From NCBI GenBank assembly GCA_900542055.1, contig UQMA01000038.1:1-11004 (forward strand): DNA of 11,004 nt, written 5' to 3'. Within the stretch, counting starts at the first letter, position 1. Every line of letters starts with the position of its first letter. The notes beneath the pieces are model-generated. The model saw nothing but the letters and a program-made list of their open reading frames with translations. It had not been told where the DNA came from and searched no databases. This DNA comes from an uncultured Azospirillum sp. GTDB taxonomy: Bacteria > Pseudomonadota > Alphaproteobacteria > RF32 > CAG-239. Below, one piece after another: positions 1 through 6,634 of the stretch. Made by a program: the position numbers and the translations under genes.

Positions 1-843
1 CATTGAATAAACAATAGACTCCGCAACATAAGCCGTTGCTGTCGCCGCCCCGTCTTCCAAACTCAAACCTTCCAAATGTTCCATCTTTTCATTAAACATT
101 GCCCGTCCGCAAGCTTTTGGCGGTTGCAGAGCCAAATATTTATGATGCATAAGACTGGATAAAATTTTATCATGGACATGCCCAAGAACAGCCAGCCGAC
201 CATTATAATCAATATGCATTCCTCCATGCTTCATGACCCAATCGTTTATAACGGCATTTCCGGGGCCGGATACAAACGCCAGCATTTCGCCGTTGGCACC
301 AAACCAGCTTATATCTGTTGTTCCTCCTATATCAATAACGACAAGCGGTTTCTGACATTTTGCCGTTAATGCCTGATAATATATCGGTGAAAACGGCGCT
401 CCCTGCCCTCCGTTAAGTATATCAGCTTTACGAAAACCGGAAACCGTACATATTCCCAGTAATTCAGACATCATTTTTCCATTACCGATTTGATGCGTAT
501 AATGTTCAGCCGGATTGTGACAAATGGTATGGCCGGCAAAACCTATAACATCTATTTTTTCGGGATTATCATTTATAAAATTTTTTACTATATCAGCGCA
601 AAATCGCGTAAAAGCTGTTTCCGTTCGGCTAATTTCATTTTCTACATCCAAAGAAACACCAGCACGCTTGCCGTCAATTTTGCGAATTGCATCACTTAAA
701 TTTTCTTCAAAAGGTATAATATAAGCAGGCCCGAAATTTTTAATATCGACGCCGTCAGTTTCTATTTTTGCAATTCCAACCCCTTCGTATGAAGTTGAGC
801 TCATTATGCCAAGTGCCGTTAATGTTTTGATATTATTCATCAT
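1..843 (-). CDS. anmK: Anhydro-N-acetylmuramic acid kinase, C-terminus cut by window edge
   Basis: This enzyme phosphorylates and opens 1,6-anhydro-MurNAc during cytoplasmic peptidoglycan recycling, giving MurNAc-6-phosphate. I translated 281 residues by hand from the minus strand; the family is about 370 residues, so roughly 90 C-terminal residues lie beyond position 1. Visible family blocks are an N-terminal phosphate-loop-like MSSTSYEG (14-21), FAGHTICH (102-109), GGQGAP (145-150), DIGGTTDIS (171-179), SGPGN followed by the likely catalytic Asp201-Trp202, and LSLEDGAAT near the edge. Two ATGs are adjacent; the second (at 840) is better spaced from an AGGT at 847-850. A perfect TATAAT (861-866, minus strand) lies upstream, but its -35 is poor. 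The N-terminal loop deviates from the usual MSGTSxDGxD. It diverges from tyrS, with a foreign lipoprotein gene between them. Confidence 0.93.
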   Translation of the reverse strand, partial: MMNNIKTLTALGIMSSTSYEGVGIAKIETDGVDIKNFGPAYIIPFEENLSDAIRKIDGKRAGVSLDVENEISRTETAFTRFCADIVKNFINDNPEKIDVIGFAGHTICHNPAEHYTHQIGNGKMMSELLGICTVSGFRKADILNGGQGAPFSPIYYQALTAKCQKPLVVIDIGGTTDISWFGANGEMLAFVSGPGNAVINDWVMKHGGMHIDYNGRLAVLGHVHDKILSSLMHHKYLALQPPKACGRAMFNEKMEHLEGLSLEDGAATATAYVAESIVYSM

Positions 844-916
844 CTTACCTATATTTGTATATTATAATTTTTAATATACATTCAGCGGGTTAAAATTTTT
901 ATAAAATTTAAAATGA

Positions 917-952
917 AAGAAGCTCCTTATCCCAACGGATAAGAAGCTTCTT
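917..952 (-). terminator. Hairpin terminator of the lipoprotein gene
   Basis: A long hairpin lies just past the stop of the minus-strand lipoprotein gene. The outer stem is 917-924 with 945-952, there is one mismatch (925/944), the inner stem is 926-932 with 937-943, and the loop is CAAC. Reading on the minus strand it is followed by a T-rich stretch. It separates the lipoprotein gene from anmK. Confidence 0.75.
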
Positions 953-966
953 AAAGTTACCATCGC

Positions 967-1731
967 TTACTTCTTCTCTCTGACTGCATAAACGTCATCG
1001 AGCATAGTATCATGCGACTTGTTGATCAGATCGGCATCCTGAGAATCGAGCTCCCCCAAAGGCTGTCCGGTAATGGCTGAGAACTTTTTCCAATCATCTT
1101 TACCTTTTTCTCCGGTGTAGATAATAGGAGTTTTCACTGTTTCGCGGACAAATTTTTTGCCTTGTTTAACCTTCTTCACATCAGTACGTGTTGCAAAAGC
1201 AAGCTGGCTGCAAAGAGGAACAAGCTCCTTATTGTCATAATTCAGAACGCCGTACTTGCCGTCCTTTTCATAAACAATAAGATGCTCAGGAGAGTAGAGA
1301 TACATAGCTTTCTGCGGACCCACAATCTTTCCGTTAGACGGGAAGAACCAGTAACGAAGCTCTGTATTAGCTTCTTCAACGGCGAAGTGCTGCAGGCTAT
1401 CTGTTACATTGCTTGAAAAAGCCGCAACAGACTTCTTAATCTTAGGCAAAACTTCCTTACCTTGAGCATCGAACAGTTCGTACGACTGGTAAGCGGCAAT
1501 TGTACCGATGAAGTAGCCCTTCTGATACTCGACATTGGTATAGCGAGCATCGCGAATAGAAACGCCTGAAGCATTCTGTACTCCCATCAACTCACGATCG
1601 TCTACCTTCTGGGTGTAGGTTGAAAAACCATTGCTTCCTTCAATAGGCTCAACTTTTGGGGTATAGCCACAAGAAGCACACAAAACACTCACACAAATAG
1701 CAACGAATGCTACGAAAACTGATTTATTCAT
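967..1731 (-). CDS. WG-repeat-like lipoprotein, probably acquired from Bacteroidota
   Basis: Predicted exported lipoprotein of 254 residues; function unknown. The N-terminus (MNKS, a hydrophobic core, then LCASC) is a signal peptide with a lipobox, cleaved before the Cys at about residue 21. The body contains WG-repeat-like beta segments: YELFDAQGKEVLP and, more clearly, EKDGKYGVLNYDNKELVP. An upstream ATG at 1797 would put 22 extra residues before the signal peptide, so I use 1731. There is no Shine-Dalgarno sequence in front of it, only A/T. Lysine codons are 16 AAG to 10 AAA, whereas tyrS has only two AAG among about forty. The upstream promoter fits the Bacteroidota consensus. These three features together suggest transfer between phyla. 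The gene has its own terminator and stands alone between anmK and tyrS. Confidence 0.8.
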   Translation of the reverse strand: MNKSVFVAFVAICVSVLCASCGYTPKVEPIEGSNGFSTYTQKVDDRELMGVQNASGVSIRDARYTNVEYQKGYFIGTIAAYQSYELFDAQGKEVLPKIKKSVAAFSSNVTDSLQHFAVEEANTELRYWFFPSNGKIVGPQKAMYLYSPEHLIVYEKDGKYGVLNYDNKELVPLCSQLAFATRTDVKKVKQGKKFVRETVKTPIIYTGEKGKDDWKKFSAITGQPLGELDSQDADLINKSHDTMLDDVYAVREKK

Positions 1732-1801
1732 AATTATAATGTTTAAGTTAATAATTGTTGTTGATAATGATATTACCACATTTAAAATAAAATGCAATAG
1801 A

Positions 1802-1833
1802 CAAAAATACTTTTTGTGACAAAAAATATCAAA
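1802..1833 (-). promoter_or_regulatory. Bacteroidota-type promoter (TTTG / TAnnTTTG) for the lipoprotein gene
   Basis: On the minus strand TTTG (1830-1833) is followed after exactly 20 bases by TATTTTTG (1802-1809). This matches the -33 TTTG and -7 TAnnTTTG elements used by the Bacteroidota primary sigma factor. The start codon lies about 70 bases downstream. A weaker sigma70 reading on the same strand (TTGTCA, 17 bases, TATTGC) is also possible, so the host may or may not use it. Confidence 0.55.
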
Positions 1834-1836
1834 TTG

Positions 1837-1864
1837 TTGAAATTCATATTTTATATGCTAGTAT
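1837..1864 (+). promoter_or_regulatory. Sigma70-like promoter of tyrS
   Basis: TTGAAA (1837-1842), a 16-base spacer, then TAGTAT (1859-1864) preceded by TGC, an extended -10. It overlaps the ATG at 1863, which therefore cannot be the tyrS start. Confidence 0.55.
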
Positions 1865-1895
1865 GCACGGGTATTTATTAATAAGGACAGAAAAA

Positions 1896-3155
1896 ATGAG
1901 TAATTTCAAATCACAGTTTTTTAATATTATGGTTGAACGCGGCTTTTATAATCAATGCACAAATGAAAACGGTTTTGACACTTATTTATATGAGTGCGAA
2001 CAAAAAGGCATTCCAGCCGTGGGTTATCTCGGTTCTGATCCTACCGGCGACAGTTTGCACGTCGGACACATTGTACCGCTAATGATGCTGCGTTGGTTTC
2101 AAAAATGCGGGCATAAACCTTTGACATTGGTTGGCGGCGCTACTGCCCGTATTGGAGATCCTTCGGGCAAAGACAAATTGCGTCCGTTTTTGACAGAAGA
2201 AACTTTGGCTCACAATGTTGAAGGGCTGAAAAAATCTTTTTCAAAATTTCTAAAATTCGGAAACGGAACTTCCGACGCCTTGATGGTTGACAACTGGGAC
2301 TGGTTCAAAAATATTAACTATCTTTCTTTTTTAAGAGATATCGGCACTTATTATTCCGTTAATCGTATGTTGACCATGGACAGCGTAAAAACCAGATTAG
2401 AACGCGAACAGCCGATGTCATTTTTAGAATTTAACTATATGTTGCTGCAAGGATATGATTTCTGCGAATTATACAAACAATACGGCTGCCGCGCGCAAAT
2501 AGCCGGTTCTGATCAATGGGGCAACATCACTTCCGGCACAGAACTTGGACGCCGTAAATATGATGTTGAGCTCTTTGGTTTTACCAGTCCGATCATTACC
2601 GACTCGTCTGGCAAAAAAATGGGCAAATCAGAAGGCAATGCTGTTTGGATTAATGAAGAAAAATTGCCGAGCTATGATTATTTTCAATATTTCCGCAATA
2701 TCGGAGACGCCGAAGTCGGAAAATGTCTGCGCATTTATACCGATTTGCCGATGGATGAAATCCGCCGTTTAGAAGCATTAAAAGATCAGGAAATCAACGA
2801 AGCCAAAAAGATTTTGGCTTTTGAAGCAACAAAAATTTGCCGAGGCGAAAACGAAGCCGAAGCCGCCCGCGAGACAGCCGTTAAAACTTTTGAACAAGGC
2901 TGCACCGGAGATGAACTGCCCTTTATCGAAAAAAACAGCGCTGACGGTTTGAGCATTCTAGATGCCATTATTGAAATCGGTTGGTGTTCCAGCAAAGGCG
3001 AAGTGCGCAGATTGATAAAACAAGGCGGTATTAAAGTGAACGATAAATCTTTGGATAATGAAAACTATTGTTTTTCGGCAAGTGATATTGACAATGGTCA
3101 GATAAAAATCGCTCAGGGAAAGAAAAAAATAGGACTGATTAAAATAAAAGCTTAA
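1896..3155 (+). CDS. tyrS: Tyrosine--tRNA ligase
   Basis: Class I aminoacyl-tRNA synthetase that charges tRNA-Tyr using ATP in the cytoplasm. At 419 residues it has the normal length for bacterial TyrS. The HIGH motif appears as HVGH (55-58) after GSDPTGDSL, the tyrosine-pocket region as YMLLQGYDF (181-189), and GSDQWGN (204-210) precedes the KMSKS loop, here KMGKS (241-245). An S4 RNA-binding domain fills roughly the last 65 residues (SSKGEVRRLIKQGG). The start at 1896 is chosen over the in-frame ATG at 1863 because AAGGA (1883-1887) sits 8 bases upstream and the upstream ATG lies inside the promoter. Nearly all lysine codons are AAA, giving a useful reference for host codon use. Confidence 0.97.
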   Translation: MSNFKSQFFNIMVERGFYNQCTNENGFDTYLYECEQKGIPAVGYLGSDPTGDSLHVGHIVPLMMLRWFQKCGHKPLTLVGGATARIGDPSGKDKLRPFLTEETLAHNVEGLKKSFSKFLKFGNGTSDALMVDNWDWFKNINYLSFLRDIGTYYSVNRMLTMDSVKTRLEREQPMSFLEFNYMLLQGYDFCELYKQYGCRAQIAGSDQWGNITSGTELGRRKYDVELFGFTSPIITDSSGKKMGKSEGNAVWINEEKLPSYDYFQYFRNIGDAEVGKCLRIYTDLPMDEIRRLEALKDQEINEAKKILAFEATKICRGENEAEAARETAVKTFEQGCTGDELPFIEKNSADGLSILDAIIEIGWCSSKGEVRRLIKQGGIKVNDKSLDNENYCFSASDIDNGQIKIAQGKKKIGLIKIKA

Positions 3156-3175
3156 ATAGATATTTAATGCCGGAT

Positions 3176-3207
3176 AAAAAGCTGCCAGAAATAAAAGGCA
3201 GCTTTTT
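3176..3207 (+). terminator. Rho-independent terminator of tyrS
   Basis: Stem GCTGCC (3181-3186) with GGCAGC (3197-3202), extended by A5 (3176-3180) and T5 (3203-3207), with a 10-base loop. It starts about 20 bases after the tyrS stop. Confidence 0.88.
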
Positions 3208-3244
3208 GCGTTTCAGATTGTGTTGCATGCCGACAAAAAAGCTA

Positions 3245-3272
3245 TTGACAACACCTTAAAAAAAGCTATATT
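3245..3272 (+). promoter_or_regulatory. Promoter of rpmG
   Basis: Consensus TTGACA (3245-3250), a 16-base spacer and TATATT (3267-3272). It lies about 50 bases upstream of the rpmG start. Confidence 0.75.
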
Positions 3273-3320
3273 ACACGCAAAGTAATATGGATAAACCTTT
3301 ATAAAAAGAGTATTTGAAAA

Positions 3321-3488
3321 ATGGCAAAAGCAATTAAAGTAAAAGTAAAGCTGGAAAGCACAGCCGGTACCGGTACATTTTATCTCGCTGAAAAAAATCC
3401 GAGAACCCATCCGGAAAAGCTCAGTTTGAAAAAATATGACAAGAAAAGCAAAAAGCACGAAGAATTTGTTGAGAAAAAATTGAAGTAG
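3321..3488 (+). CDS. rpmG: 50S ribosomal protein L33
   Basis: A 55-residue basic protein of the large ribosomal subunit, near the E site. The sequence starts MAKAIKVKVKLEST and continues with GTFYLAEKNPRTHPEKL and KKYDKKSKKHEEF, the standard L33 pattern. It has no CxxC pairs, so it is the zinc-independent form, and the MAKA..K.KL.STA..G.FY start resembles alphaproteobacterial L33. It is a single-gene unit with a strong promoter upstream and a hairpin terminator 20 bases after the stop. Confidence 0.95.
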   Translation: MAKAIKVKVKLESTAGTGTFYLAEKNPRTHPEKLSLKKYDKKSKKHEEFVEKKLK

Positions 3489-3508
3489 TTTTTTGTTTAT
3501 TGATTTTT

Positions 3509-3537
3509 ATACCGGTCTTTATGACCGGTATTTTTTT
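3509..3537 (+). terminator. Rho-independent terminator of rpmG
   Basis: A perfect 9-bp stem, ATACCGGTC (3509-3517) with GACCGGTAT (3523-3531), a 5-base loop and a run of seven T (3531-3537). Confidence 0.92.
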
Positions 3538-3564
3538 GCGTTTTTCAGGGCATCAAAACACCTA

Positions 3565-3591
3565 TTGACAGTTTAGACAAAAAAGTATACT
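3565..3591 (+). promoter_or_regulatory. Promoter of the 145-residue membrane-protein gene
   Basis: TTGACA (3565-3570), a 15-base spacer, then TATACT (3586-3591). The spacing is slightly short, but both hexamers are good. It leaves an untranslated leader of about 35 bases. Confidence 0.6.
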
Positions 3592-3631
3592 TTATTAAAA
3601 GTTCTACTTACATTATTAATATTTATTTATT

Positions 3632-4069
3632 ATGAAAACAAATTACATTTTTTGCGCAGTTATCGGCGTGATTTTGGCTAGTACCGTTTATTATTTTAAC
3701 GGTGTGTTGGTAATGCTTTCAGTACTTCTGATTTACATGATGCTTTCACGCATTATCTTAAAACAACGTGCTGCCATATTGAGGCAACGCTCGGAGTGGA
3801 AAGCAAACCCTATTCCGCCCAAACTGGAATTATTTGAAGCTTTTTTCTGGCATCAGCTCATTTCTCAACAGAACTGGTATCTTGATAACATTTACAGCAT
3901 GCAAGATATAAAAAGTCTGATCAACCAGTACAAAACAGCAATTACAACAGTTTGGTGCGAACAGGCATCTTCATATGAAGAAAAGCTCAGAACATCACGA
4001 AAACTGGAAAGACACCTGAACTTGCTAACTTATGCTCTTGAATACAAACGTATAAGCGAAAATGCATAA
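3632..4069 (+). CDS. Small two-helix membrane protein, function unknown
   Basis: 145 residues, not recognised. Residues 5-22 and 24-40 form two closely spaced hydrophobic segments (YIFCAVIGVILAST, then VLVMLSVLLIYMML), a likely membrane hairpin. The rest is a positively charged, helix-rich cytoplasmic part with FEAFFWHQLISQQNWYLDNIY and a C-terminal charged helix. No enzymatic motif is visible. There is no Shine-Dalgarno sequence before the ATG; the leader is pure A/T. A consensus promoter upstream and an A/T-rich hairpin downstream suggest a genuine single-gene unit. Confidence 0.75.
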   Translation: MKTNYIFCAVIGVILASTVYYFNGVLVMLSVLLIYMMLSRIILKQRAAILRQRSEWKANPIPPKLELFEAFFWHQLISQQNWYLDNIYSMQDIKSLINQYKTAITTVWCEQASSYEEKLRTSRKLERHLNLLTYALEYKRISENA

Positions 4070-4088
4070 CAGGTAAAAATCAAAAAGA

Positions 4089-4113
4089 AGAAAAGATATT
4101 TTTTATCTTTTCT
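4089..4113 (+). terminator. A/T-rich hairpin, possible terminator
   Basis: AGAAAAGATA (4089-4098) pairs with TATCTTTTCT (4104-4113) across a T5 loop, 20 bases after the preceding stop codon. The stem is A/T-rich and no long T tract follows, so the call is moderate. Confidence 0.45.
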
Positions 4114-4150
4114 CCTTTTCTAAAAATAAAAAACGCTTAAAATTTTTTAT

Positions 4151-4396
4151 ATGACTACTTTTATTATTCTTTTAGCGCTTGTTGCGCTTGTGGTTTGCCT
4201 GATGTTTGGAGCAAACAGTAAAGATTACAGAAAATGGTTTATCGCCGGCTGTTTTCTTGCTGTTTTCATTTTGGGCATTTTTTCACATGACATCCAAGAT
4301 ATCCTTGGAATTTATGGATTTGCAGCCGGTTTTCTGGCTTTTATATTTTTGGCCATTGCTTCATACGTTATATGGCGCTTGGCTCGCAAACTCTGA
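4151..4396 (+). CDS. Small three-helix membrane protein, function unknown
   Basis: 81 residues, almost entirely membrane-embedded: hydrophobic spans at about 2-20, 29-46 and 54-78, with short charged turns (NSKDYRK and HDIQD) and a basic end (WRLARKL). No family is recognised. There is no Shine-Dalgarno sequence; the leader is A/T only. A strong terminator directly follows the stop codon, which supports it as a real gene. Confidence 0.7.
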   Translation: MTTFIILLALVALVVCLMFGANSKDYRKWFIAGCFLAVFILGIFSHDIQDILGIYGFAAGFLAFIFLAIASYVIWRLARKL

Positions 4397-4400
4397 TTTT

Positions 4401-4438
4401 AATCCCGAAAAGCATTTTTGTGTTTTTCGGGATTTTTT
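4401..4438 (+). terminator. Strong Rho-independent terminator
   Basis: An 11-bp stem, AATCCCGAAAA (4401-4411) with TTTTCGGGATT (4424-4434), followed by a run of T. It ends the three-helix membrane-protein gene. Confidence 0.93.
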
Positions 4439-4452
4439 ATTTTTTCAAAAAT

Positions 4453-4480
4453 TTGACTTTTTACAAATTTTATGTATAAT
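4453..4480 (+). promoter_or_regulatory. Promoter of the CoA-transferase operon
   Basis: TTGACT (4453-4458), a 16-base spacer and a perfect TATAAT (4475-4480). Transcription would start near 4487, about 30 bases before the GTG start codon. Confidence 0.8.
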
Positions 4481-4517
4481 ATTTAGCGTTGTGCTCATCA
4501 ATTTATTTGAGAAATAA

Positions 4518-5165
4518 GTGAAAAAAATAGTATCCCCAAATGAAGCCGCACTGCTTGTTAAAGAAAATTCATCAATAATGATTGGTGGTTTTTTGCGTTG
4601 CGGAAGCCCCTATAAAACCATTAATGAATTGGTTAAAAACAAAATCGGCGATTTGACCTTAATTGCAAACGACACTTCGTATCCTGAATATGATCGAGGG
4701 CTTTTGATTTCAAACAAATTGGTAAAAAAAGCCATTGTCTCCCATATCGGCACTAATCCGGAAACGGTTAGACAAATGAACGCAGGAGAAATCGAAGTCG
4801 AACTAATCCCAATGGGAACTCTAGTTGAAAAAATTCGTTGTGGCGGCGCCGGATTAGGCGGTTTTTTAACTCAGACCGGAATTGGAACCATTGTTGAGGA
4901 GGGAAAACAAATTATTGAGCAAGATGGAAAAAAATTCTTGCTGGAAACTCCTCTGACAGCAGATTTTGCTATTGTCTATGCCTCAAAGGCCGATAAATTC
5001 GGCAATGCATTTTTAGACGGCACGACGCGCAATTTCAACACAGTTATGGCCACTGCTGCACAAACCGTTATATTGGAACCCGAAGAATTTTCTGATGAAC
5101 CGCTTGACCCCGCACAAATAACTATCCCAGGGGTTTTTATAGACTATATCGCTTTAGAGAAATAA
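4518..5165 (+). CDS. 3-oxoacid/acetate-type CoA-transferase, alpha subunit
   Basis: Alpha subunit of a two-subunit family I CoA-transferase (AtoD/CtfA type), which moves CoA between acyl-CoA and a carboxylic acid such as acetate, acetoacetate or butyrate. At 215 residues it matches E. coli AtoD (220). Family blocks are GGFLRCGSP (23-31), DLTLIANDT (45-53), SHIGTNPET (75-83), RCGGAGLGGFLT (107-118) and a late RNFN. The start is GTG; alignment with the AtoD N-terminus (M-K...) and a weak GAGA 6 bases upstream support it. The beta subunit begins one base after its stop, so the two are co-transcribed. The substrate cannot be told from sequence, and no thiolase or dehydrogenase lies nearby. Confidence 0.93.
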   Translation: MKKIVSPNEAALLVKENSSIMIGGFLRCGSPYKTINELVKNKIGDLTLIANDTSYPEYDRGLLISNKLVKKAIVSHIGTNPETVRQMNAGEIEVELIPMGTLVEKIRCGGAGLGGFLTQTGIGTIVEEGKQIIEQDGKKFLLETPLTADFAIVYASKADKFGNAFLDGTTRNFNTVMATAAQTVILEPEEFSDEPLDPAQITIPGVFIDYIALEK

Positions 5166-5166
5166 T

Positions 5167-5832
5167 ATGGAACTTTCAAAAGAACAATGCAGAGAAATTA
5201 TCGCCAAAAGAATTGCTAAAGAATTTAAGGAAGGCGATATTATTACACTGGGAATCGGATTGCCTACGGAAGTGGCTAACTATATTCCGCACAACATTCA
5301 CGTTATGCTTCAATCAGAAAATGGAATGATTGGAGTGGGACATCGCGATTTTAACGCTCCAGAAAATGCAAAAATAACCAATGCCGGCGGCTTGCCTGTT
5401 TTTGCCAAGCCAGGGGCTGTGTTTTTTGATACAGCCATGTCTTTTACAATTATACGAGGCGGACACGTTGATGCCACCGTTTTAGGCGCTCTGCAAGTTG
5501 ACAGTCAGGGTAATTTGGCCAACTGGATGATTCCAGGAGCTTTTGTTCCGGGGATGGGGGGCGCTATGGATTTGACCGTAGGCGCAAAAAAAGTTATTAT
5601 AGCTATGGAGCATACAAATAAAGGACGCCCAAGAATTGTACATAATTGTACAATTCCTTTAACCGCAATCGGTGAAGTCGATATGATTGTTACCGAACGC
5701 TGTGTTATTGAAAAAACAGAAAAAGGACTATTATTAAAAGAAATAAATCCGCTTTTCACACTTGATGACATTCTACAATCAACCGAAGCAAATTTGATTA
5801 TTTCCGATGATTTGCGGTCGGAAGTAGCTTAG
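5167..5832 (+). CDS. 3-oxoacid/acetate-type CoA-transferase, beta subunit
   Basis: Beta (catalytic) subunit of the same enzyme, 221 residues, closely resembling E. coli AtoA (216). The catalytic Glu is residue 51 in SENGMIGVG (50-58); it forms the glutamyl-CoA thioester intermediate. Other blocks are GIGLPTEVANY (29-39), RGGHVDATVLGALQVD, NWMIPG and PGMGGAMDLTVGAKKVI. It is separated from the alpha gene by a single base, the usual arrangement for stoichiometric subunits. A bidirectional terminator ends the operon. The pair may be called atoDA, ctfAB or scoAB in other genomes; the sequence does not decide between them. Confidence 0.95.
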   Translation: MELSKEQCREIIAKRIAKEFKEGDIITLGIGLPTEVANYIPHNIHVMLQSENGMIGVGHRDFNAPENAKITNAGGLPVFAKPGAVFFDTAMSFTIIRGGHVDATVLGALQVDSQGNLANWMIPGAFVPGMGGAMDLTVGAKKVIIAMEHTNKGRPRIVHNCTIPLTAIGEVDMIVTERCVIEKTEKGLLLKEINPLFTLDDILQSTEANLIISDDLRSEVA

Positions 5833-5850
5833 TCTTTTCAGGCAAATAAA

Positions 5851-5903
5851 AACCTCCGCAATGAACAACTTTTATAAAGGTATTCATTGCGGAGGTTATT
5901 TTT
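5851..5903. terminator. Bidirectional terminator between convergent genes
   Basis: A 14-bp stem, AACCTCCGCAATGA (5851-5864) with its complement at 5884-5897, followed by T-rich sequence on the plus strand and preceded by an A run that serves the minus strand. It ends both the CoA-transferase operon and the converging gene at 5902-6189. Confidence 0.9.
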
Positions 5904-6189
5904 AACTTTGGTGTTTTAATATATATATCTGATTATCAATAACACCAATACAGTTCAGATAGTAATCATAATCATCTGTCCCTAATGACGCGACCAAACG
6001 TTCATGATACTGATTACGCAAATTCCATAATTCATCTTCCGTTTTACCTCTAAGCGTTTTGCTAAAGGTTTGTGCATCAAATTTACGACGGAAACGTGGA
6101 AAATGGCACTTTCTCTCTTGTGATTCATCTGCATCTTGCATACTAAACAGAAAGCACGCCATAAATACCGCAATAATAATCCAAAGCAT
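5902..6189 (-). CDS. Small single-span membrane protein, function unknown
   Basis: 95 residues, not recognised. Residues 2-16 form one hydrophobic span (WIIIAVFMACFLFSM), followed by a basic stretch (RKCHFPRFRRKF) and a soluble helical part (EDELWNLRNQYHERL, then a Tyr-rich end). It has no signal-cleavage site. There is no clear ribosome-binding site. A good promoter (TTGCTA, 17 bases, TATAAA) lies upstream and a shared terminator overlaps its 3' end. Like the genes at 3632 and 4151, it is a lone small membrane-protein unit. Confidence 0.68.
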   Translation of the reverse strand: MLWIIIAVFMACFLFSMQDADESQERKCHFPRFRRKFDAQTFSKTLRGKTEDELWNLRNQYHERLVASLGTDDYDYYLNCIGVIDNQIYILKHQS

Positions 6190-6227
6190 AGCTCGAGTTT
6201 TTAAGAATTAATAATTATTTTGGTTTA

Positions 6228-6256
6228 TTTATAGCCTATTAGCGACTTAATAGCAA
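6228..6256 (-). promoter_or_regulatory. Promoter of the 95-residue membrane-protein gene
   Basis: On the minus strand TTGCTA (6251-6256), a 17-base spacer and TATAAA (6228-6233), about 40 bases upstream of the start codon. Confidence 0.55.
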
Positions 6257-6305
6257 GAATTATTGTAAAAAATGCAATAATCAAGCTATATGAAGACACT
6301 AAAAA

Positions 6306-6490
6306 GAATACTTTCAATTATATCGTCTATATCGCAGTTATTTATCGCATTATATAAATTTGGCCAATTTTACTTGTTCAATCCACCAGTGTTATAATAT
6401 TTCTTTTAGCGGATTAGGAAAATAATCAAAATCCGTAAATTCTTTACGTGCGTGTGCAAAATCATTTTTCATATGATTTTGCGCCATAGC
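6306..6490 (-). pseudogene. Decayed lysozyme-like gene, copy 1
   Basis: Reading the minus strand gives AQNHMKND, FTDFDYFPNPLKE, then after a small internal deletion TGGLNK-stop-NWPNLYNAINN. This tracks the copy at 10336-10584 closely (AQNHMKND, FTDFDYFPNPLKE, TGRLNK-QNWPKLYNTINN). Compared with that copy it has lost about a dozen bases across the LLDIQYN segment, which shifts the frame, and a CAA codon has become TAA. The final helix (HRKDVG..RNDW) is unrecognisable. It has no start region of its own and is a dead remnant of the C-terminal lobe of a T4/pesticin-like lysozyme. It fills what would otherwise be an empty stretch between 6190 and 6504. Confidence 0.8.
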
Positions 6491-6504
6491 TGTCTATTTT
6501 GCCG

Positions 6505-6621
6505 TTATTTGTTTGATACCCGAACGGCGAAGCATATTAATGCAAAAATTATTTCAGCATTAAACCATATAACCATCACCCGTAATGCGAAAAAATAACT
6601 ATTTGTTTTGTCTTTATCCAT
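6505..6621 (-). CDS. Possible 38-residue single-span membrane peptide
   Basis: A 38-residue open frame starting MDKDKTNSYFF with one hydrophobic span (about residues 9-32) and a short basic end. It begins 13 bases after the stop of the upstream cysteine-module gene. The same frame stays open back to 6744, but that part overlaps the upstream gene, so a start at 6621 is more likely. No ribosome-binding site is well placed; the nearest AGGA favours another, hopeless frame. It may be noncoding. Confidence 0.3.
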   Translation of the reverse strand: MDKDKTNSYFFALRVMVIWFNAEIIFALICFAVRVSNK

Positions 6622-6634
6622 AATTTTTGCATTT

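Noticed and set aside
172..724. Three plus-strand open frames in the first 750 bases
   Set aside because: They lie opposite the anmK frame, whose translation matches the family throughout.
3213..3458. Minus-strand 81-residue frame opposite rpmG
   Set aside because: It is the complement of the rpmG coding sequence and upstream promoter.
6501..6529. Hairpin GCCGTT / AACGGC after the 38-residue ORF
   Set aside because: Six-base stem, 17-base loop and no T tract, so not a convincing terminator.
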